A stretch of 21,584 bases of DNA, from positions 1-21,584 of the forward strand of contig CAZLBC010000084.1 of the NCBI GenBank assembly GCA_964557575.1, written 5' to 3'. Origin of the DNA: CAZLBC01 sp964557575. Its GTDB lineage: Bacteria; Planctomycetota; Phycisphaerae; SM23-33. The notes under the pieces were generated by a model. It saw only the letters and a program-made list of their open reading frames with translations. It was not told the DNA's origin and did not search any database. Every line of letters starts with the position of its first letter. Positions within the stretch are counted from its first letter, which is position 1. A program made the position numbers and the translations under genes. Positions 13,938 to 21,169 of the stretch are shown piece after piece.

Positions 13938-16900
13938 ATGAAACGCTTACCGAACAGACTCCTTATCTTCCTGTCCCCGGTGTTGTTTTCCGGCGGCTCT
14001 GCGGCCGCCGCGGAATCGCCCGCCGAACAAGCCGGGACGCTGCTGGAAGCGGCGCGGTTCACCGGCGGGCTGATCGTCCACGCCGGGTGCGGCGACGGCC
14101 GCCTGACGACCGCGCTGGCCGGCGACGGCCGCCTCGTCTTCGGCCTGACCGCGGACACCGCCGCCCTGCGGCGAACCCGCGAACACGCCCGGTCCCGCGG
14201 CCTCTGCGGGCGGGTCGCGCTGGCCCGGTGGGACGGGAAGCGGCTGCCCTGTATCGACAACCTCGCGGACCTCGTCGTCGCCGGGCCGGGCGCGGGCGTC
14301 GGTCGCGACGAGATCACCCGCGTCCTGGCGCCGGGCGGGACGGCCGTCTTCCCCGGCAAGGACGGGGCCGCCCCGTTCACGAAGCCGCGGCCGGACGCCG
14401 TCGACGCGTGGACCCACTACCTCCACGGGCCCGACAACAACGCCGTCGCCCGGGACACGGTCGTCGGTCCGCCGCGCCGGCTGCAGTGGGCCGCCGGGCC
14501 CCGCTGGACCCGCCACCACGACTGGCTCAACAGCGTCAGCGCGATGGTGACCGCGGGCGGGCGGCTGTTCTCCATCCTCGACGAGGCCTCCCCGGCGAAC
14601 CTGAACCTGCCGGGTAAGTGGGCGCTCGTCGCCCGCGGTGCCTTTAACGGCGTCCTGCTCTGGAAGCGGCCCCTGGCCTCGTGGATACACCACCGGCAGC
14701 GGTTCCGGTCCGGTCCGCCGCAGGCGGCGCGGCTCCTGGTGGCGTCGGGTAAGCGTATCTACGTCCCGCTCGCGCTCGGCGGGCCGGTGGTCGCCTTGGA
14801 CGCGGCGACCGGCGAGACGGTGCGGACGTTCGCGCAGACCGCCGGGGCCGAGGAGATCGTCCTGGCCGGCGGGACGCTGCTGGTCCTGCGGGGCCGGCCG
14901 GCGGCCGAGCAGGCCTTCACCCACCCGTCGGTGCGGAAGAAACACGAATTTCCGAATACCAAGACGCTTGTCGCCGTGGACGCCGCAAGCGGGAAGACGG
15001 CGTGGACGTGGGAACCGCAGGACGCCCCGCTGCCGCAGACGCTGGCTGCAGACGGGCAGCGCGTCTATATCCGGCTCGCTGCCGCCGTCGTGTGCCTGGA
15101 CAAAGACAGCGGCCGGCCGCGCTGGCGGCACGCGTGCGGGAAACCGTCGCAGCGGAAAAAGATCACCTTCGGCAAACATACCCTCGTGGTTGCCGACGGC
15201 GTGGTGCTTACCAACCTGCCCGAGAAGCTGCTGGCACTCGCGGCCGCCGACGGGAAAAAGCTGTGGGCGTGCGCGGCCGGGTCCTCCTTCCACGCCCCGC
15301 TCGATATCTTCGCAATCGACGGGCTGGTGTGGCACAAGGTCGGCCACAAGATGGACCCCATGCGGGTCCCCCCCGACCGGCGGGAGGCCCGGGACCTCCA
15401 CACCGGCGAACTGAAGGTCCGGGACGCGGTCCCCGCGAACCTGGTCAGCGTCGGCCACCACTTCCGCTGCTACCGGGCGAAGGCGACGAGCCGCTATATC
15501 ATCATGAACAAGCGGGGCGCGGAGATGGTGGATCTCGCCGGCGACGACCATTCGCGGAACAACTGGGTACGCGGCACCTGCCAGTACGGGATCATGCCGG
15601 CCAACGGCCTGCTGTACACGCCCCCCAATTCATGCGGGTGCTACATGGAGGCCCTGCTCCGGGGGTTCAACGCCCTGGCCGGCGCACGGAAGACCCGCCC
15701 GGCCGCGGACGGCGATCGGCTCGCGAAGGGCCCGGCATACGGGAAGCTGCCGGATGCCGCGCCGTCCGGCGCGGACGCGTGGCCGACGTTGCGCCACGAC
15801 CCCCGCCGCAGCGGCGTCGCCGGGGCCGCGGTCCCCGCGACGCTGAAACGATCCTGGGCAACGGCGATCGGCGGCCGGCCGACACAGCCGGTTGCGGCCG
15901 GAGGGCGGGTGCTGGTCGCCGACGCGGACGCGGGGATCGTCTGCTGCCTGGACGCGGCCGACGGGACGGTCCGCTGGCGCCGCGTCGCCGGGGCCCGCGT
16001 CGATTCACCGCCCACGATATACCGGGGGACGGTCCTCTTCGGGTCGGCCGACGGACTGGTGACCTGCCTGCGGCTTGAGGACGGGGCGACCGCCTGGCGA
16101 TTCCGCGCCGCGCCGGTCGACACCCGCTGCGTGGCCTTCGACCGGGTCGCGTCGCCCTGGCCGGTCCACGGCAGCGTTCTTCTCCAGGGCGGGACGGCCT
16201 ACGTCTGCGCCGGGCGGTCGACCTGGCTTGACGGCGGGATGTATCTCTACGGCCTCGACCCGGCCACCGGGGCGATCCGCTGCAAAAACCATGTAGCGAG
16301 CCGGCACCCGGTGTACCGGGCGCAGGACGACGTCGAGAGTACGCATATCAAGGGCCATCTCTGGACCGACTACAAGACCTTCACCCAGCCGGACCGCAGC
16401 GACACCTACTCGATCGCGGGCGGGATCACCGACGTCCCGGTCGGCGACGGGACCGGCGTCTTCATCCGGCACCTGATGTTCGATGCCGGCCTGCGGGAAA
16501 AAACGGGCCGGTCGCTCCAGCTCTTTTCCACGTCGAGCCTCCTGGACGGGGCCGAGCACCACCGGTCCGACTGGGGACTGGGCACCGGCGACCACGGCCG
16601 GATGCCCGCCGCCCGGCACAAGGGCGGCTTCTCCCGGTTCCACATCGAGGACAGTAAGCGGAAACCGCCGTACCGGACCGACCGGCCGACGGCCCTGATG
16701 ATGGTGTTCGCGGACGGGGCGGTCTGGGGCGCGCGGCGGAAACACCGGCGCAGGACATTTGGTGACTACGAGCTGTTCAAGACCGTCCTGGACGGCGGCA
16801 ACAAGCAGCGATCCTGGCGGGTGGACCTGCCGGTCCGGCCGCGGGCACTCCTGAAGGCCGGGGGGCACCTGGTGTTGGCGACAATGCCGAAAAACATGCC

Positions 16901-17096
16901 CGACGACGACCCCCACGCCGCCTACGCGGGACGGCTGGGCGGTGCGCTGCGGATACGCCGGGAGCGGGACGGCGCCGAAATCGCCGCCGTTGCCCTCGAT
17001 GCCCCGGTCGTCTGGGACGGGATGGCCGCCGCCGGCGGGCACCTGTACCTGTCGACTGTCGACGGCCGGGTGACGTGTTTTACGGGAGGTGAGTAG
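13938..17096 (+). CDS. Secreted methyltransferase-fold/PQQ-like beta-propeller fusion
   Basis: 1052-aa exported protein. Residues 1-24 are a signal peptide. Residues about 40-140 resemble a class I SAM-methyltransferase Rossmann fold: GLIVHAGCGDGRL (48-54 is the glycine motif), an acidic-loop equivalent LTADTAAL, RWDGKRLPCIDNLADLVVAG and VLAPGGTAVF. From about 155 on come PQQ-like propeller blades, opening with WTHYLHGPDNNAVARDTVVG and including several blades of the VVALDAATGETV type, a second set from about 615 (WPTLRHDPRRSGVAG), and a close at VDGRVTCFTGGE. Such fusions are common in Planctomycetota. Whether the first domain binds SAM in the periplasm is doubtful. Tandem ATGs lie at 13935 and 13938; GAGG is 7 bases before the second, so it is preferred. 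Confidence 0.85.
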   Translation: MKRLPNRLLIFLSPVLFSGGSAAAAESPAEQAGTLLEAARFTGGLIVHAGCGDGRLTTALAGDGRLVFGLTADTAALRRTREHARSRGLCGRVALARWDGKRLPCIDNLADLVVAGPGAGVGRDEITRVLAPGGTAVFPGKDGAAPFTKPRPDAVDAWTHYLHGPDNNAVARDTVVGPPRRLQWAAGPRWTRHHDWLNSVSAMVTAGGRLFSILDEASPANLNLPGKWALVARGAFNGVLLWKRPLASWIHHRQRFRSGPPQAARLLVASGKRIYVPLALGGPVVALDAATGETVRTFAQTAGAEEIVLAGGTLLVLRGRPAAEQAFTHPSVRKKHEFPNTKTLVAVDAASGKTAWTWEPQDAPLPQTLAADGQRVYIRLAAAVVCLDKDSGRPRWRHACGKPSQRKKITFGKHTLVVADGVVLTNLPEKLLALAAADGKKLWACAAGSSFHAPLDIFAIDGLVWHKVGHKMDPMRVPPDRREARDLHTGELKVRDAVPANLVSVGHHFRCYRAKATSRYIIMNKRGAEMVDLAGDDHSRNNWVRGTCQYGIMPANGLLYTPPNSCGCYMEALLRGFNALAGARKTRPAADGDRLAKGPAYGKLPDAAPSGADAWPTLRHDPRRSGVAGAAVPATLKRSWATAIGGRPTQPVAAGGRVLVADADAGIVCCLDAADGTVRWRRVAGARVDSPPTIYRGTVLFGSADGLVTCLRLEDGATAWRFRAAPVDTRCVAFDRVASPWPVHGSVLLQGGTAYVCAGRSTWLDGGMYLYGLDPATGAIRCKNHVASRHPVYRAQDDVESTHIKGHLWTDYKTFTQPDRSDTYSIAGGITDVPVGDGTGVFIRHLMFDAGLREKTGRSLQLFSTSSLLDGAEHHRSDWGLGTGDHGRMPAARHKGGFSRFHIEDSKRKPPYRTDRPTALMMVFADGAVWGARRKHRRRTFGDYELFKTVLDGGNKQRSWRVDLPVRPRALLKAGGHLVLATMPKNMPDDDPHAAYAGRLGGALRIRRERDGAEIAAVALDAPVVWDGMAAAGGHLYLSTVDGRVTCFTGGE

Positions 17097-17128
17097 AAGA
17101 GAAAAAGGGGTCAGAAAAAGGGGTCAGG
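17097..17128 (+). repeat. REP-like tandem repeat at the left gap edge
   Basis: GAAAAAGGGGTCAG occurs twice in tandem (17101-17114 and 17115-17128, the last base differing or cut by the gap), beginning right after the stop of the PQQ gene. The complementary motif recurs on the other side of the gap. GGGGTCAGGTAC-type motifs next to A and T runs are typical of REP sequences mobilised by Y1/RAYT transposases; that link is recalled knowledge, and no transposase is visible. Confidence 0.6.
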
Positions 17129-17228
17129 NNNNNNNNNNNNNNNNNNNNNNNNNNNNNNNNNNNNNNNNNNNNNNNNNNNNNNNNNNNNNNNNNNNNNNNN
17201 NNNNNNNNNNNNNNNNNNNNNNNNNNNN
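17129..17228. other. Scaffold gap (100 Ns)
   Basis: Exactly 100 Ns, the conventional placeholder for a gap of unknown length. Repeats of the same family flank both edges, which probably caused the assembly break. An element could be hidden here. Confidence 0.99.
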
Positions 17229-17245
17229 GCAGCCGGGTAACGGTT

Positions 17246-17288
17246 GAGAAAAAGTACCTGACCCCTTTTTCTCTTGACCCCTTTTTCG
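17246..17288. repeat. REP-like hairpin and repeat at the right gap edge
   Basis: GAGAAAAAG (17246-17254) and CTTTTTCTC (17265-17273) form a 9-bp stem around TACCTGACCC. The complement of the left-edge motif, TGACCCCTTTTTC, occurs twice (from about 17259 and 17275). The T-rich tail continues to about 17300 and could also terminate transcription coming from the left. Confidence 0.65.
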
Positions 17289-17300
17289 TCTTTTTCTTTT

Positions 17301-17638
17301 TCAGGCGTCGTTTCCGCGGTCGCGAATCGCGCGGAGATACTTGAGGTCTTCGCGGTCCTTCTGCCTGCCGGCGGCCTCTTTCATGGCTATCAGGTCATCC
17401 AGGCTCGCGAAGAAGACCGGTGTATCACCGAAGCGATCCTCAACCTTGTTTTTCCATATCGTTTAACGATTTCAACAGGGATTCTGTGTCCATTGCGTAT
17501 CAGAATCTCCTTTATCTCGTTCGATCGCCGGATCATCATCTCGAACCGTTCAGCGGTGGTGAGCGAACGAAGGTAGTCGAGCTCGAACCGCCGCTCCCGT
17601 TCCTCGTCGTCGCCGTCTGTTTTCAGTATCATGCCCAT
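17301..17638 (-). pseudogene. Fused remains of an antitoxin-like gene and a nucleotidyltransferase gene
   Basis: From ATG 17638 (GGGAG 9 bases upstream) the minus strand reads MGMILKTDGDDEERERRFEL, DYLRSLTTAERFEMMIRRSN and EIKEILIRNGHRIPVEIVKR, resembling a complete small uncharacterised protein that usually ends about there. The frame then shifts, near 17460, to WKNKVEDRFGDTPVFFASLD and DLIAMKEAAGRQKDREDLKY LRAIRDRG, which is the C-terminal end of an MNT/AbiEii-like nucleotidyltransferase, ending at TGA 17301-17303. Those enzymes normally follow the small gene as a two-gene module. The catalytic GSxxxGxxxDxD half is missing. I infer a deletion that joined the end of gene one to the end of gene two. 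The small protein could still be made with a changed tail, ending at 17390. Confidence 0.55.
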
Positions 17639-17673
17639 CTGCTGCTCCCGCGATGTTCAATCCGAACAATACC

Positions 17674-17682
17674 ATTGTAACA
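17674..17682 (-). promoter_or_regulatory. Extended -10 promoter element for the antitoxin-like gene
   Basis: On the minus strand TGTTACAAT matches TGnTAnAAT and lies about 36 bases before ATG 17638. The identical core occurs at 5832-5840. Confidence 0.4.
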
Positions 17683-17871
17683 CGGTGCGGGGCGGGTCAC
17701 AACCGACGCGCGACGCGACCCGTTTTTCCACCCGCCGCGCGGAAAACGGACAATCCGCCCTGCCGGTTTGCCGCGCCGGCGGGTACAATCGGCGGGCGGA
17801 TCATCCCCGGTTTCGCGTCGTGGGCATACGGGCGCGAAGGTACGGCACCATGGTAATCAGGAGGTCTCCCG

Positions 17872-18125
17872 ATGAAATACGGAACAGGCTGCGCGGTGCT
17901 CGCCGCGACGGCGGCGCGATCCGCATTCTCGTCGACGGCCGCGCCGCGACCCGGAACATCGATCGTACCAAGACCGGGGGACCGCAGAAGTGGTCCACCG
18001 TCGGCGGACCGTCCCTGCACCTGTCATCCGGGCGCCACGTGTTGCGGCTGGCGATAGTGACGGGCGGTGTCAATATCAACTGGTTTGAGCTGGTACCACG
18101 CTCCCGCGATTGCGGGGGGAGTTGA
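17872..18125 (+). pseudogene. Internally deleted exported protein: signal start joined to a CBM6 end
   Basis: AGGAGG (17859-17864) precedes ATG 17872, which starts a signal-like MKYGTGCAVLAATAA. After about 12-15 codons the recognisable protein continues in another frame: AIRILVDGRAATRNIDRTKT, GGPQKWSTVGGPSLHLSSGR and HVLRLAIVTGGVNINWFELV, the last third of a family 6/35 carbohydrate-binding module with its closing INWFE signature, ending at TGA 18123-18125. The catalytic part of what was probably a glycoside hydrolase is absent. A large internal deletion with loss of frame explains this. The translation signals are intact, but the product would not be. Confidence 0.6.
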
Positions 18126-18208
18126 CGCATACGGCACCCGCGGCGGTGGCGGGGCGAGACAACGCCCGCGGCATCGTGGAGGGCGAACCGGCGAAAGGAG
18201 AAGCACCC

Positions 18209-19192
18209 ATGAAGCGAACACTGTTGGCGGCCCTGCCGGGCCTGTGCTGGGCGGCCGCCGCGGCCGCCGGCGCGGTCCCCGTCATCGACGGGCCGTGGTG
18301 GTCGATCGCGGGGAACCCCGACCTCGGGACATACACCTCCCCGAAGCAGCAGCCGGTGGACTTCGGCGTCTGGCGGGCCGCCGACGGGACCTGGCAGCTC
18401 TGGTCGTGCATCCGGCACACGAAGTGCGGCGGCAACACCCGGCTGTTTTACCGCTGGGAGGGCCGGCGTCCGACCGATACCGACTGGCAGCCGAAGGGCA
18501 TCGCCATGGAGGCCGACACCGCCCTCGGCGAGCAACCCGGCGGCCTGCAGGCCCCCCACGTGATCACGGTCGACGGGGCGTACCTGATGTTCTACGGGGA
18601 CTGGAAGCGGATCTGCCTGGCCCGGAGCCGGGACGGCAAAGACTTCAAGCGGGTGCTGAACGAAGGGGGCCAGCCGGACCTGTTCAGCGGGCCCTACCCC
18701 CAGTCACGCGACGCGATGGTCCTCCGCGCCGGCGGCCTCTACTACTGCTACTACACCGGCCACGACAAGTCGCGGACGCCGCAGTGCGCGGTCTTCTGCC
18801 GGACCTCGGCCGACCTGCGGTTCTGGAGCGAGCCGGTGATCGTCTGCGCCGGCGGGTCGCCGGCCGGCCTGGCCAACTGGTACGGCGGCAACTGCGAGTG
18901 CCCCTTCGTGGTTCGGCGGGACGACCGGTACTACCTGTTCCGCAACCAGCGGTACGGGCAGAACAACCTCAACACCCAGTACTGCTCGGCGAATCCCCTG
19001 GCCTTCGGCGTCGACGACGACCGGCTGATCGTCGCCGCGCTGCCGGTCGCCGCCCCGGAGATCGTGCGGCACGAGGGGCATGACTACATCGTGGCCCTCA
19101 AGACCGGTCTCGACGGCATCCGCGCGGCGAAACTGCGGTGGGAAGAGAAGAACGCGGGCAACGCTACCGGTTCCCGAACCGGTCCTCAATGA
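18209..19192 (+). CDS. Exported GH43/GH32-like five-bladed propeller protein
   Basis: 327-aa secreted protein. Residues 1-21 are a signal peptide (LLAALPGLCWAAAAAAG). The mature part reads as a five-bladed beta-propeller of the GH43/32/68/117/130 type: DFGVWRAADGTWQLWSCIRH, APHVITVDGAYLMFYGDW, a blade with ARSRDGKDFKRV, RDAMVLRAGGLYYCYYTGHD, then RTSADLRFWSEPVIV and CPFVVRRDDRYYLFRNQRYG. It would bind or cleave a glycoside; the catalytic triad cannot be assigned with confidence. GAAAGGAG lies 8 bases before the ATG. The 3' end overlaps the convergent ATPase pseudogene by 29 bases, and the last residues (NATGSRTGPQ) may be junction-derived. Confidence 0.75.
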   Translation: MKRTLLAALPGLCWAAAAAAGAVPVIDGPWWSIAGNPDLGTYTSPKQQPVDFGVWRAADGTWQLWSCIRHTKCGGNTRLFYRWEGRRPTDTDWQPKGIAMEADTALGEQPGGLQAPHVITVDGAYLMFYGDWKRICLARSRDGKDFKRVLNEGGQPDLFSGPYPQSRDAMVLRAGGLYYCYYTGHDKSRTPQCAVFCRTSADLRFWSEPVIVCAGGSPAGLANWYGGNCECPFVVRRDDRYYLFRNQRYGQNNLNTQYCSANPLAFGVDDDRLIVAALPVAAPEIVRHEGHDYIVALKTGLDGIRAAKLRWEEKNAGNATGSRTGPQ

Positions 19193-19997
19193 ACGAGTGT
19201 ATTTCTTTCCAGCCGACGACGGACCCCCGTTTCCTGTTCTGGTCGGCAGCGCCGCTGTACACCACGATGTTGCGGCCGCGTGTGACGCGCGACATGCCGC
19301 GCCACCACGCCGGCGTGTCGAACCAGTCCGGTGAGATCGTGCGACCTGATTTTATCTCGATGCAGTGCCGCGCGCGTCCCTCTTCCAGAAGAAGGTCGAT
19401 CTCATGGCCTGCATTATCGCGCCAGAAGTACAGCGTTCGCCGGTCGCCGGCGTTGCGGATGGCCTTGAGGATTTCCGCTGCAACCCAGTTTTCAAACCAC
19501 GTCCCGCGCAGGGGATGGGTTCACACCTGATCCGGCGACTGAACACCGAGCAGGCGAATCAGGAGGCCGGTGTCGTGGAAGTACAATTTGGGTGTCTTCA
19601 CCACGCGCTTGTGATAATTCTCGTGGTAGGGATACAGACGAAATATGATGAAGGCGGCCTCGGTGATATCCAGCCAGGCCCGGACCGTGTTTCGCGATAC
19701 GCCGCAATCGGCGCCGAGTCGGGTTGCTTTGACCAGTTGACCCACGTTGCCGGCACACAGGGCGAGGAACCGGCGAAAGGGACCCAGTTCCCGTATGTTC
19801 ACGATCTGCCGCGCATCCCGCTCCACGCAGGTGGTTATATAGCTGTTGAGCCAGGCGACCGTGTCCACGTCCTGGTCGTAGAGCGGGGGATAGCCCCCCC
19901 GGAACAGGGCTTCACGGGGTGTCGCAGGCTCGACGTTTCCGCGGGTAAGCTCCCGGTAACTGAACGGCAGCAGTCCCAGCAGGCCGATTCGCCCTTT
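19164..19997 (-). pseudogene. DUF4143 ATPase lacking its P-loop half, with an internal TGA
   Basis: The minus strand reads KGRIGLLGLLPFSYRELTRG, ALFRGGYPPLYDQDVDTVAW LNSYITTCVERD, a winged-helix/DUF4143 part (CGVSRNTVRAWLDITEA, VKTPKLYFHDTGLLIRLLG), TGA at 19521-19523, and then in the same frame THPLRGTWFENWVAAEILKA, YFWRDNAGHEIDLLLEEG and HCIEIKSGRT, ending at 19164. The C-terminal EID...EIK pattern is the family's nuclease-like motif. Everything before SLxGRIGLL, including Walker A and B, is missing, and a TAA abuts the first residue. The TGA sits where relatives usually continue into THPLRG. Truncation plus nonsense means a dead gene. It is distant in sequence from the intact ATPase at 1.5-2.7 kb, so not a recent duplicate. 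Confidence 0.8.
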
Positions 19998-20036
19998 TTA
20001 CAATACGTCAATTGAATTGACGATTTGTAATAAGGG
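19992..20036. promoter_or_regulatory. 45-bp near-perfect palindrome at the 5' edge of the truncated ATPase
   Basis: Two 22-base arms (19992-20013 and 20015-20036) around a central G pair at 19 of 22 positions; the innermost eight read CGTCAATT/AATTGACG and the outer six TTACAA/TTGTAA, then CCCTT/AAGGG. It is AT-rich against its surroundings. It lies exactly where homology to the ATPase ends. It is probably the retained operator/promoter of that gene, by analogy with 2674-2722, or the deletion joint. Confidence 0.65.
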
Positions 20037-20073
20037 TGACGGAAACAGCGCAAACGGCAGGATAGTCAGAAGG

Positions 20074-21169
20074 TTACCGCTCCCCGAACCGGAGGACGGT
20101 GAGCGAGTACGGCGGCAGCCGGCAATCGAGCGACGGCGGTGCGCCGGGCTTCAGCGCGGGCCGATCGTCGGCCGGGCCGAAGACCGGGCGGGTGTCCGCC
20201 GGGCCCGTCCCCGCGAACCGGTACACCCGCGGGGTCCCCGCGCCGCGGCAGTCCTTCAGTACCAGGGAGACCGCCCGATCCCCGGGGTGGTTGTTGGCCA
20301 GCCACACGGTCAGCCGCGCCGGGTCGGCCGTGTCCCGGGACGCGTAACAGCAGAGATCCTTGTGTGAGCCGGTGACCGGTACCTTCAGAAGGCTGTCGCG
20401 GACGAACGCGTTCCAGACCCTGATCGCCGTCCCGCCTGCTCAGCGCGTTGACGATCGCCGCGTAGGCCTCGGGCTTCCAGTTCGCGTCGCCGAGGTAGTT
20501 CTCGTTGCCGATCTCCAGGAAGACGGGGACGTCCGCGGCCTCCCGGGCCAGGTACGCCGCCAGGTCACCGGTCCCGGCGACGATCATCTCGCGGGCCGTT
20601 TTGCCTTCCGTCGCCCACGGGAAGTCGGTCATCGGCGTGATGACCTCCCCGACCGGATCGGTCCGGCCCGCGGTATCCGTGCCCCGGACCGCCGGCTCGG
20701 CGACCCATATCGCGTCGATGCCGACGATGATGAACAGTTCCAGCTCCAGGTCCCGGGCGATCGCGATCGCCTCGTCGAGTTCCATGACGGGGTGCTTGAG
20801 CTTGCCGTCGCGGTCCACGCGCCAATTGTAGTGGACCGTCCCCGGCGTCCGCAGATGGGTCGCGTGGACGTCGGGTTTCTCGAACGGCGGGATCGACCAG
20901 ATCATCTTGTCGCCGATCTCTCCCTCGTTCCAGCGGACGGCCTTCACGCCCAGCTTTTTGAGGGATTCCCGGATCGGGTGCTTCCGCTGCGGATCGCAGT
21001 CATCGGCGTCCATCAGGTAGTTCATGCAGACCCCGTACCGCAGTGGTTCCTCCCGGCGGGCGACGACGGTGCCGCCGTCGACCGTGACCCGGATCGGCGC
21101 CGCGGGAGCGGGGGCCGCGAAATACAGGGCGGCGAAAAGGGCGCAAGCGGCGTGAAAGTATTTGATCAT
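20074..21169 (-). pseudogene. Internally deleted GH-A clan glycosidase (arabinofuranosidase-like)
   Basis: ATG 21169 overlaps the TGA of the upstream gene (ATGA). Residues 1-24 are a signal peptide. A TIM-barrel start follows: RYGVCMNYLMDADD, LKKLGVKAVRWNEGEIGDKM, ELFIIVGIDAIW, and VFLEIGNENYLGDANW with the clan GH-A acid/base Glu223 (GNE), as in GH51/GH39-like enzymes. At YAAIVNALSRR (residue 246, near 20431) the frame changes, and the correct C-terminus appears in another frame: TAIRVWNAFVRDSLLKVPVT, DLCCYASRDTADP, LTVWLANNHPGDRAVSLVL and CRLPPYSLTVLRFGER. The segment with the nucleophile Glu is absent. The gene is dead unless this is an assembly error. Confidence 0.65.

Noticed and set aside
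17872..18057. 61-aa frame starting with a strong ribosome site as an intact small gene
   Set aside because: Only the first about 15 residues look real; the rest is the out-of-frame shadow of the CBM6 remnant.
19521..19523. TGA read as selenocysteine or as a reassigned sense codon
   Set aside because: No SECIS-like need at a non-catalytic site, several intact genes here end with TGA, and the gene is already truncated.
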